This document shows positions 54,509 to 64,000 of a DNA stretch of 64,000 nt, one piece after another; the stretch's first letter is position 1, and every line of letters begins with the position of its first letter. Under the pieces are notes generated by a model. It had not been told where the DNA came from. It ran no database searches and worked only from the letters and a program-made list of their open reading frames with translations. The position numbers and the translations under genes are program-made. Origin of the DNA: Corythucha ciliata (Eukaryota; Arthropoda; Insecta; Hemiptera; Tingidae); the NCBI GenBank assembly GCA_038030265.1, contig CM075938.1, positions 7,975,009-8,039,008 of the forward strand, in the 5' to 3' direction.

Positions 54509-55148
54509 CCTCTCTTCAGTTGGTTCCTTCGAGTTTTCCGAGCTCCATTTTCTTGTTTCTGTCGTACGTATTTCTTGTTATATTCGTGTTAGTCAGTTTA
54601 ACTGGTTCGTTAGTTTTTTGTTCCTAAAAAAAACAAAAAAAAACTTTGAATAAAATAAATAGGCATTTAGTTCGTAAAGAATTATAAATAATCACAACTT
54701 TGAAAGATGAAGAGCTGCACAGTTCTTATAAATTAAGGCAAGGAAACATCTGCCTCACCCTTCAGCCAAGTTGAATTCACGAATCAGACAATGGAAATTC
54801 GGTGAATTTTTAATTTTTGCCACAAAAAGGCAGAATTAATTCCTTCAAAAAATCGACGACTATTTACAAAACAATGTTGATCTAAACGTCAAGAAAACTC
54901 GCAACAATTGACCAAGCTTTACTTTTGAAAGTACCAAAGTAACAAACTAATAGCGGGCCTAACTATGGGAAGGGGGGCATAAAAAAACAAAATGGTAACT
55001 GACAAAGCAATAACCAAATAACATATTAAAAAAAAAAAAAAGGTACATGTTAAGAGATGAGAGAGAGAGGCTGGGAGTAAAGCAAATTTTGATTCGTTTT
55101 AATTACTTTTTTTTTTTGTTCTTTTTAACAGACTACAGTTATCCTCCT
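54509..55148. other. Convergent 3' ends of Prdx6 and EHBP1
   Basis: 640 bp separate the Prdx6 stop from the EHBP1 stop. Two overlapping AATAAA signals for Prdx6 lie at 54649-54659. The EHBP1 poly(A) site on the minus strand is not obvious. Short poly-A and AG runs lie at 55028-55070. Confidence 0.55.
54649..54659 (+). terminator. Prdx6 polyadenylation signals
   Basis: AATAAAATAAA contains two overlapping canonical signals 141 bp after the stop codon. Confidence 0.65.
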
Positions 55149-58100
55149 CTATTGGATAACGCAATTATTGTTCTTATGGGTGAGACCAGCGCGGTCGGTC
55201 AAATCCCGTTGAATTCGATCATCATCCTCGATACTGCGTGAAAAGTCACGTCTCAAAATTACGGCCAACAAACTTTGAGGGGTTGTACTTACGCTTTTTC
55301 CTGCGAATCTAAATGATGAACGAGTTCGTCCCTTTTGTTCACAATGTTGACGAGTTCAGTTAGAAGAAGATTTTCCCTTACTTTTTGTTCGTCAGTTTTT
55401 TGCCAATCTGAAAAAACAAATGAGAGCCGAAAATTGAAGACGCTCGAACCACGAATAGTCGCGTTTACCTTCAATAAATAATATTTTTCTGAGCTCTTCG
55501 TTCAGAAGGTCAAATCTTCTTTCCAGGTCGTCTTCTTTCTCGCTGTAATTCAAAGCAAAATTATAGAGACACATCGTATACATAAGGAAAAATTACATTC
55601 CAGAGTTGTCTTACAGGATGTTAAGCTGCATTTGTCGTCGCAAGAGGGCGTTCTTTTTGTTCACAATGTTGAACCACTGGACCATCAGTAATTCTTCAAG
55701 TTCTTTGTCGTTGTTTTTCTCCATGACGTCGCGAAGCTGTTTTTCCAAAACTGCCGCCTGTTTGTCGATTTGTTTCTGTTCTCTTTCCAAGGCTTCCATT
55801 TCGTTTTGCGTGTAATTTACTTCTTCATTATAGGAGGACTGTGAATAAAACATTGCTCTTAATAAAACAGTCGTACATACAGATATAATAGAAATATAAG
55901 TACAAACTAGAGCAAACAGTAACCGTTAAAAGAGTATCGGACTCTCTCCCCCCTCCCGCGCCAGAGAGATGTTCTATGCTTTCTCACACATGATATTTGA
56001 AGAAATCTCACTTTAGAGATTGCTAAATGTCTGAGCAGTAGAAATGGGACTCAGCCCAGGTCTGTAGAGTCGCTTCGGTGCCTCGGATCCCATTCTGCCC
56101 CCCCCCCTCCGCACCACCCAACAGACCAAGAGGCTTATAGCGTTCCCTATTTGCACAAAATTCTGCAACGGGGCTATTCATTTCCACCCGTCTTCTCCAC
56201 TAACATATGATTTAATTCAGTGAAGACGGGTGGAAATGAACTGCCCAAATGCAGAATTTTGTGCAAATGGGGAACGCTATTACAGTAGCAACGGGATGTT
56301 CGACATGTTCGACACAAAGAATCCTAAAACCAAGACGTTATTCCTATCAAGGGTTCCTTCCCGAGACCCATCGACCCCCCCCCTCCCCACCAAATCCTTT
56401 TCATGCATTGACCCGATAATCACTGGAGAGAATGGTAACACTGGCCCCCGGAAATATTGTGACCCATCAGAGAATCACAGCCCGAAACGGCTAGAACGGC
56501 GAAAAGGCCGACAATTTCGCGAAGAGAGGGAGGGGGCGTACGTTCAGTAGCGTACCAAAGTACGGGCCGAGGGGGTAAACCGGATACGGGGCAAGTGTAC
56601 GCTGATCACCAGTTTCTGTAGGTTCTTGGGCGGCTAAAATTGAGAAAGCGCACTAAAGTTCTTGGTGTAACGGGGGGGGGGAGTAAGCGGAAGGGGGAAA
56701 AAAACTAATATTCGTGGGTAAAAACTACGAAAAAGCGCTTATTCAACTTTTCTCGTTGCAACTTCCACAACGAGAAAAAAAAACCCGCCGATTTGCAGAG
56801 TACAGAGGCCGATTTACGACTAAAATTTAGAATGAAACGCTTATGTGCTGTTATGGGCCAAAATCAGCGGTTAAAATTGAGAAAAAGAGATGATTCATGG
56901 CAAAAAGTGAAAAAATCGTGGCTAAAATTGAGTAAAACACTACTTTCATGGCTAGAATTGAGAGAAATCACTGCTTCGCGGATAGAAGTGGGAAAACGGC
57001 CTAATTCCTAAACAGGGAAAACAACCTAATTCCCAGTTTAAAATGGAGGAAAAAACGCTAAACCGAGGCTAAAATTGAAAAAAATCACCAAACGCTGGAT
57101 AAAAACGCTACTTCACGCTAAAGTCGGGGTAAAAAGATCATTTATCGCGGATAAAATTGACGAAGACACTAAAGCGCTATTTCAAGACGATAAAATCGCT
57201 ACTAATTCGCAGCTAAAATTGAGTAAAGCGTTCATACGCCGCTAAAACTGAGAAAAACACAACTATTCGAGGTCTAAAATTGAGAAAAATGGTTAATTCG
57301 CGGACAGAAGTGAAAAAAAGGAACTGAAGAAAAAGCGCTAATCGCGGCTAAAATTGAAAAAAAATCACCAATTCGCCGGATAAAAACGCTATTTCTCGGC
57401 CAAAACGGGGGAGGGATAATAATTCCTCACGGATAAAATTAACGAAAACACTGATTCGCGGCTGAAATTGATAATAATCGCTATTTCGCGGCTTAAATTT
57501 AGGAAAAGCGCTAAACCACGGTTATAAGATTGAGATGAGAAAAAACGCAAATTCGCTTAATAAAAACGCTACTTCACGCTAAAGTCGGGGGAAAAACATA
57601 ATTTTTCGCGGATAAAATAGACGAAAACACTAAAGCGCAAATTCGCGACTAAAAATGATAAAATCACTACCAATTCGCGGCTAAAATTGAGTAAGGCGTT
57701 CATACGCCGCTAAAATTGAGAAAAACGCAACTTCGGGGGGTGAAATTGAGAAAAATGGCTAATTGGCGGATAGAAGTGAGATAAGGAACTAATTCCCAGT
57801 TAAAAATGAAGAAAAAGCGCCAAACCGCGGCTAAAATGGAGAAAAATCACCGATTCGTCGGATAAAAACGCTACTTCGCGGCCAAATTAGGTGGAAAAAA
57901 ATAATTCTTCACGAATAAAATTAACGAAAACACTGATTCGCGGCTGAAATTGATAATAGTCGCTATTTTGCGGCTTAGATTTAGGAAAAGCGCTAAACCA
58001 CGGCTATAAAATTGAGAAAAAACGCAAATTCGCTCAATAAAAACGCTAAAAACAATAAACCACGACTATAAAATTGAGAAAAATCGCATATTTGCGGGAT

Positions 58101-61100
58101 AAAAACACTACTTCTTTCCAAAGTTTGAAGGAAACAAATTAATTTGTCGCGGATAAAATAGAAGAAAACACTAATACGCGACTCAAATTGATAATAATCG
58201 CTATTTCGCGGCTTAAATTGTTGGTAAGAGTTAAACCGCGGGTATAAAATCGAGAAAAAACGCAAATTCACTTAATAAAAACGCTAATTCACGCCAGAGT
58301 TGGGGAAAAAAAGATAAATTTTCGCGGATAAAATTGACGAAAACACTAAAGCGCTAATTCACGACAAAAAATGATAAAATCACTACCAATTCGCGGCTAA
58401 AATTGAGTAAAGCGTCCATACGCCGATAAAATTGAGAAAAACACTACTTCGAAGGCTAAAATTGAGTAAAATGCCTAATTCGTGGCTGAAATTTAGAAAA
58501 AGCGCTGATTTGAGGCTAAAAATGAGAGAGAGAGAAAAAAAAATAATCACTAAAACGTCACTGCGGCTAAAATATTAATAATATAAATAAAAGTTTCTGG
58601 TAATATTGAGAAAAAGTACTAATCCATGGCTTCAAGTAAGAGAAATCGAGAATTCGCCTCTAAAATTAAGAAAAGCGCTAATTCAAGGCCAAAACTGAGA
58701 AAAATCGCTAATTCACGACTGAATTTGGGGGTAATGTGGGGGGGGGGGTGATTTTTCGCGATAAAATTGACGAAAACACTGATTCGCGGATGAAATTAAA
58801 AACAATTGCTCTTTCAAGGCTTAAATTAAGAAAAAGCGCTAAATCACGATTAATTTTTACGAAAAACGCTCAATTTTGGCGAAAATTAATAAATTGCTAA
58901 TTCGGGGTTACAATTTCGCAGCTTAAAGTGTAGATAAAATGTGTTGGATAAAATCGCTCATTTTTGGGCAAAATGTAAAAAAAAAAAAAAAAAACTTCAC
59001 GGCTAAAAATGATGAAATTACGACAAATTCGCTGCTGAAATTGGGTAAAGTCCCGTACGCCGCTGGAATGGAGATGAGCGCTACTTCGGGTCAGAAATTG
59101 AGAAAAATGGCTAAGTCGTGGCTAAAATTAAGAAAAAACGCTAATCCATGGCTAAAAATGAAAGAAATCGATAATTCGCCTCTAACATTAAGAAAAGCGC
59201 TAATTCAAGGCAAAAATTGAGAAAAATCGCTTATTCACGACTGAATTAAAGGAAAACGCTGCATCGCGGCTAAACTTGAGAAAAACACAACTTCGAATTT
59301 AAAATGGAGAAAAATCGCTACTTCGCGTATAAAAGTGAGAAAAGGACCTAATTCGCGGCAAAAGTTGAGCAAAAACAATAAAACGCGGCTAAAATTGAGA
59401 AAAATTGTTAATTCCCCGAATAAAAACGCTACTTCGCGGCTAAGGTGGGTGGGGGGAGATTATTCTTCGCGGATAAAATTGACGAAAGCACTAATTCGCG
59501 GATGAAATTAAAACAATCGCTATTTCATGGCTTGAATTGAGAAATAGCGCTAAATCACGACTAATTTTTAGGAAAAACGCTAATTCGCGGTTAAAATTTC
59601 GCATCTTAAATGGAAAAAATTACTCATTTGTTGATAAAATACATAAGTTAATAAACGCTAATTCACTGCTAAAAATTCTGAAATCACGACAAATTCGCTG
59701 CTGGAATTGATTAAAGCGCTCAGGCGCTCCTAAAATTGATATTAACACTTCGGGTCTGAAATGAGAAAAATGGATAGTTCGAGGCTAAAACTGAGAAAAA
59801 ACGCTAATTCGAGGCTAACAAAACAAAATTGCTAAATCGCCGCTGCTAAAATAGAGAAAACCGCTTGTTCGTTGGTAAAGTATTATAAATAAATAAAATT
59901 CGTCAATAAATTGAGAAAAAGCGCTAATTAGCCGATGGAATCAAGAAAAACGCTAATTCGCGGCTGAAATTGAGAATAATCGCAATTTAGCGGATTACTT
60001 TGAAAGAAATCGCTATAATTCACGATTGAAATTAATAAAAACTCTGCATCGAGTCTAAAGTTGAGACAAATCTAAAAATCCGCGGATAAGGATTAGAAAA
60101 AGCGCTAACTACCGGCTAAAATTATGAGTAAGCTTTAATTAAACGCTACGCGAGTCCTCTCAAAATTGGTTTTATTCTTTTATGCATGAACAAACTCCGC
60201 AAAATCTGTTGTTCAACGGGAGCTAAACGCGCGGTAATTTGGTTTAGTACTTTTCAAACCCGCGAAATTAGTTTTCCGGATGAGACGACCCCGCGACGGA
60301 GCAATATGAGTGAAATTAATTTTCGCAATAGGGCCGGCTAGCCTGTTGGATCCGCCGCCACGAAAAATACACTAAAACTGGCAATTTTGCTAATACTAAA
60401 ACACTGAGCTTGAAGTTTTGCTTAAATTATAATTCCCGAAGACCCGAAACTTTCAACTTCGCGGATATCTAGCCAGAAAACTTGAAATTGTGCTCAAAAT
60501 GGTACCGGAATATAGGAAAATAAACATTCATCTCTAAACGTTCCAATTACACTGCTACTCGTCAGAGTATAGGCGCAGTCGGAGCCGGCCAGCCCAAGAG
60601 TCACCAACCTCTCAACAAGAAATTGGCGAAAATTTGCCTAGAAACATGCAATTTCAAGGATCTTGTCCAAAAAATGTTGCAACTTTGTTGGGGGTACGGT
60701 ATATGAGGACTCGACAGCCTACGACGCGCGACGCGGGCTGATCGGCTAGCCCGGACTCCTGAAGTCATAAAAAAAAAATTGCGAACTTGCAATGCCGCGG
60801 TAGCAACGAAACTTGCAATTTCCCCGAAATTGAGCGCTTGCAATTTCGCTGAAATTAAGTCCCGAAACTTGCATTTTCGACGTACAATTTAAATTTCAAA
60901 TAAACTCAAATTCAAAGTCCAATTCAATGTAAATGGCGCAGTCGGGACCGGTTTGCCCAGAGTTCACTTCACTCCTGAAAGGCTCTGAAAATTGCAGTTT
61001 CGCTAAAATTAGGGCGTAAAACTGGCAAAAAGGTTGAATATTCAGCCAGGAAAATTACAGCTTCGCGAATATTAACCTAAAAAATGTTGCAATCACGCGG

Positions 61101-62245
61101 CCATTCGACAGAATATTTTGGGCACTTCGTGACCGGCTAGCACGGGGTTACGCGGTCGCCATGAAAGATCCTCGAAACTCGAAAAATTACCGGAAAACTA
61201 TCAATCTCACCGATGATTAGACCCGAAACTGGCAAACCACAAATATATATATATATCTACAGAGTATCTACAGTAAAAACTGTAGATCAGGCAACCCTTG
61301 TTTGATCTGTCGAACCGTTTTGTAAGTTGTGATTGAAAATCCCCCCCCCCGACCACCACCTAATTTTGAATTATAGATGAAATAAAAGAAACTTACCCCT
61401 TTATAGGCATGTTCGGGAGATATTCTGTCCATAATGGAAGTAAATCCGGAAAGAGGTGAATTGTTCGACGCTTGTTGCTGATGAGTCTTCGGGCTTGAAT
61501 CAAGACTGGATTTATCACAGCTGAATGCGTTTCCGTTCGTTTCCTACACAAAATAGGGGAAAATATGAAAAATGGACGACCGCTAGAATATAATATTTTG
61601 ATAACACACCGTTTCAGAAGAACAAGGAGATAGACTTTGGGATAAAGACTTTCGAGGATCATCCGTTCCATCCTGACCTGAACCATCGTCGGAAGGACTT
61701 TTTTCTTTTCCTGGAAAAAATGACATCCCCGTTGTGTTTACCCGGCAGATTACGATGGGAAAACAGGAATCTTACCAGGTGACGATATGCCGCCCATACG
61801 TGCATCAGCGAGAAGTTTTCTCGCTCGTTCTCTCAACTGCATTTTGTGGTCGTCATCATTCTGAGAAAAATGAAGCACAAAATGGTTAGTGAGACTTCCA
61901 CTCAACGATTATCTCCAAGCTAGCAGAAGAGTATAAAGCAGTCAGAGAATAATTTTACACCCAAAAATGCCTTCATTAAGTGGAATTTCGAGCAGGTTAA
62001 TTTGAAGACCGTTCCCTTTTATAATGTCGTTAGAAAATAGGTGCGAATAGAGTTCAACGACGTGTGGTTATTTATTTTTTTATTATTTTTATTTTTGTCT
62101 TCATGGAGTGTCCATGAACTCGTTAGTTCGATTTTTTACCAACCTGTAGTTTTGCAAGAAAAGGCGGCTTTGCGGAATCTTTCCTTGACTTCATCATAAG
62201 CAAACGAGCTCGCTCTTTCAGCTCTTCGTGTCTCGATATGTACCT
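55149..62245 (-). CDS. EHBP1: EHBP1 (EH domain-binding protein 1), last 8 exons
   Basis: EHBP1 links Rab8/Rab10-family GTPases and EHD proteins to actin in endosomal recycling. Minus-strand exons, all in phase, are 62245-62144, 61860-61776, 61710-61610, 61543-61397, 55838-55615, 55542-55469, 55407-55293 and 55233-55149, giving 310 residues to the stop. The first two carry ELKERARLL and LRERARKLLADAR repeats. The next has GSGQDGTDDPRKSLSQSLSP. The 55.8-55.3 kb exons encode the C-terminal bMERB Rab-binding coiled coil (LEREQKQIDKQA, NIVNKKNALLRRQ, EKEDDLERRFDLLNEELR, DWQKT, ELVNIVNKRDELV). The protein ends CVIQ, a CaaX prenylation box, as in known EHBP1 (CVLQ). C2 and calponin-homology domains must lie beyond 64000. 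The 62245 acceptor is weak (AAAG or AAAGAG). Confidence 0.93.
55839..56629. other. EHBP1 intron, left part
   Basis: Besides the hairpin at 56138 it holds C-runs near 56099 and 56380 and nothing else I recognise. Confidence 0.4.
56138..56281. repeat. Long hairpin, ~60-bp arms
   Basis: TAGCGTTCCCTATTTGCACA onward (56138) is inverted at 56260-56281. Inner arms 'tttccacccgtcttc' and 'gaagacgggtggaaa' are perfect inverses around a ~20-nt loop at 56204-56221. The ends lack a clear target duplication. It could be a foldback MITE. Confidence 0.7.
56630..60140 (-). repeat. 30-bp minisatellite, 3.5 kb, A-rich strand on plus
   Basis: More than a hundred degenerate copies of GCTAAAATTGAGAAAAACGC then TAATTCGCG. 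Higher-order repeats are visible: a ~360-420-bp block with 'ggataaaattgacgaaaacac', 'aaagcgctaattc' and 'gagtaaagcgt' recurs near 57140, 57600, 58325 and 58760. It lies within the intron 55839-61396. Confidence 0.85.
60190..61240. repeat. Degenerate repeat with 'gaaacttgcaatttcgc'
   Basis: Loose copies of 'cccgaaacttgcaatttcgc' and 'ggatattcagccag' alternate with 'gcgcagtcgg.accgg' words. 60425-60615 parallels 12405-12605 in Rab14 intron 1. Confidence 0.6.
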
Positions 62246-64000
62246 CTTTGTTTTTTATAAATTTCATGCGAGCAAATAATGTGCACAAAAATTAAAATAA
62301 AAAAGGACACAAACAAACAAAAACACAAACAAAACTAAGCGCTGCGAATTTTCAGACATTTGGTTTATAATTTTTAGTTGCGTCTAGTTTGAGAAAATTC
62401 GCGCCTTCTGGAGGTAAATCCACGGCTAAAATAGAGAAATTACGCTGATTTCCAAGTTTCCTTAGGTTCAAAAACCGATAAAATGGCATGAAGGCGGCAA
62501 AAAGTTTGGAAAAAGCGCTAACATTCGTGGCTAAAACTGCGAAAAAAGGGTGGTCGTGGTGTGGTGGGTTTCTCGATTCAACTTTCAGACCACAATTTCG
62601 AAAAATCAGGCAATTTTACGGCTTAAACTTGAAAAAAACGATGAAGTGCTGTATTCGCTCTTAGTCGCGGCTAAAATTAGCAAAACGCGCGATAGCAAAG
62701 GCTATACAAGTGAAAAAAAAAAATCACTTATTCGCGGTTAAAATTGAGAAAACGCCAATCCGTAGCTTCTGAAGAATATTTTGAGGCTAAAACTGAGAAA
62801 AAGTGCTAATCCACAACAAAAATGGGGGAGGGGGAATAATTGCCAATTGTAAAACAACTAGAAAGCGAAAAAAATCACGAATTATCGCGGCTAAAATTAA
62901 GAAAAACCCTAAATTTCTACTGAAATTGAGAAATAGTGCCAATTCACTGCTATAAAATTGAGGAAATAAACGCCAATTTGTGGCAAAAATTGAGAATAAT
63001 TCATGGAATAAAAACGCTAATAAATACGATAATATTCAGTTCAAAATGAGAAAAGTGCTAATCCCCTGCTAAAATGAAGAAAAAGTGCTCATTCGCTGCT
63101 AAAATGAAGACAATTTTCAGGAAGTATTTAAAATTGAAATATTGAAAATACGCCAATTCTCATAAAGGCGACTTATATGTGACTAAAAAAGAAAAAAAGT
63201 CCTAATTAATGGCTAAAATTGAACAAAACAAAAAATTGGTAACGGGGGGCTAAAATGTAAAATCTCCAGCTAATTTGCGGGTGATTTTGGAAGATCGCTA
63301 AACAGTGCGCCTAAAATCAAGAGAAACCCTCAATTCCAGCTCAAAATGAGAAAAAAGTGCAAAATTCACTGCTAAAAATCGAAAAAATACAGTTAAGCAG
63401 CTGATATGGAGAAAAAACACTAATTCGCGGCTTAAATTTAGGAAAATCACTTATTCACGGATTTGTAGTATGAACTGTAATGCGCGGCTAAAATATTGAC
63501 AAATTTCAAAATAAGATGAAACGCTAAAGAGGAAAATGACTAACCAAATCGCTGATAAAATCGAGAAAAATCACCAATTCGCCGGATAGAAACGCTACAT
63601 CGCGACAAAACTGGAGGGGGGGGGGGTAATTCTTCATGGATAAAATTAACGAAAACACCGATTCGCGGGTGAAATTATTAATAATAATCGCTATTTCACG
63701 GCTCAAATGGTGGAAAAGCGTTACACCGCGGCTATAAAATTATGAAAGCTCGCAAATTTGCCGGATAAAAACGCTACTCCGCGGAGAAAAAGATATTTTT
63801 CGTGGATAAAATTGACGAAATCACTAAAGCGCTAATTCACGACTAAAAATGATGAAATCACTACCAATTCGCTGCTAAAATTGAGTAAAGCGTTCATTCG
63901 CCGATAAAATTGAGTAAAATGCCTAATTTGTGGCTGAAATTTAGAAAAAGCGCTCATTTGAGGCTAAAAATGAAAAAAATTCACTAAATCGCCTGCTGCG
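62246..64000 (-). repeat. 30-bp minisatellite to the window edge
   Basis: From about 62380 to the end the sequence is again degenerate GCTAAAATTGAGAAA...TAATTCGCG copies with A-rich strand on plus. A C/G run lies at about 63615. It presumably fills the next EHBP1 intron. 62246-62380 is AT-rich and holds no exon I can support. Confidence 0.8.

Noticed and set aside
55047..55241. 64-codon plus-strand frame after a 'ttaacag' acceptor-like site
   Set aside because: It is antisense to the last EHBP1 exon (55233-55149, CaaX end), which explains the conservation-like look.

Overview
The window is eukaryotic nuclear DNA, most likely from an arthropod. Its genes have several exons with GT/AG introns, the introns are very long, and the DNA is AT-rich and crowded with DNA transposons of kinds common in arthropods (mariner-like with a DUF4817-type N-terminus, PIF/Harbinger-like, hAT-like, MULE). 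The species cannot be named from the sequence alone.

Five host genes can be read. From left to right: an unidentified 124-residue gene (minus, 1143-1700), head to head with ENY2 (plus, 1980-2424); Rab14 (minus, 9765-21800, 5 exons, 11.2 kb first intron), head to head with a 1-Cys peroxiredoxin Prdx6 (plus, 22662-54508, 5 exons, 30.9 kb third intron); and EHBP1 (minus, 55149-62245, last 8 exons, continuing past the right edge), which meets Prdx6 tail to tail. For Rab14, Prdx6 and ENY2 the whole protein can be read across the exons with matching splice phases. For EHBP1 the C-terminal 310 residues can be read.

Almost everything else is mobile or repetitive. 2.9-6.2 kb is a hAT-like element with a perfect 8-bp target duplication, filled with a ~30-bp degenerate minisatellite. 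Rab14 intron 1 holds a dead LINE and a dense cluster of foldback elements with TTA/TAA flanks. Prdx6 intron 3 holds a frameshifted MULE-type zinc-finger gene, a mariner-like element with ~550-bp inverted repeats and a broken transposase, a second gutted transposase, a 3.5 kb TIR element containing a 1.9 kb near-perfect palindrome, a Ty3-type LTR retroelement that has lost its integrase, more foldbacks, and minisatellite arrays. EHBP1 introns and the right edge are mostly the same minisatellite.

The most unusual theme is the degenerate minisatellite. Its ~30-bp unit carries three A/T clusters about 10 bp apart. It occupies roughly 10 kb here, and such arrays appear inside at least two elements bounded by hAT-like ends. 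No bacterial features, CRISPR arrays or rRNA genes are present. Many reading frames in the transposons are broken by single-base shifts, several at homopolymers, so decay and assembly error cannot be told apart from this sequence alone.
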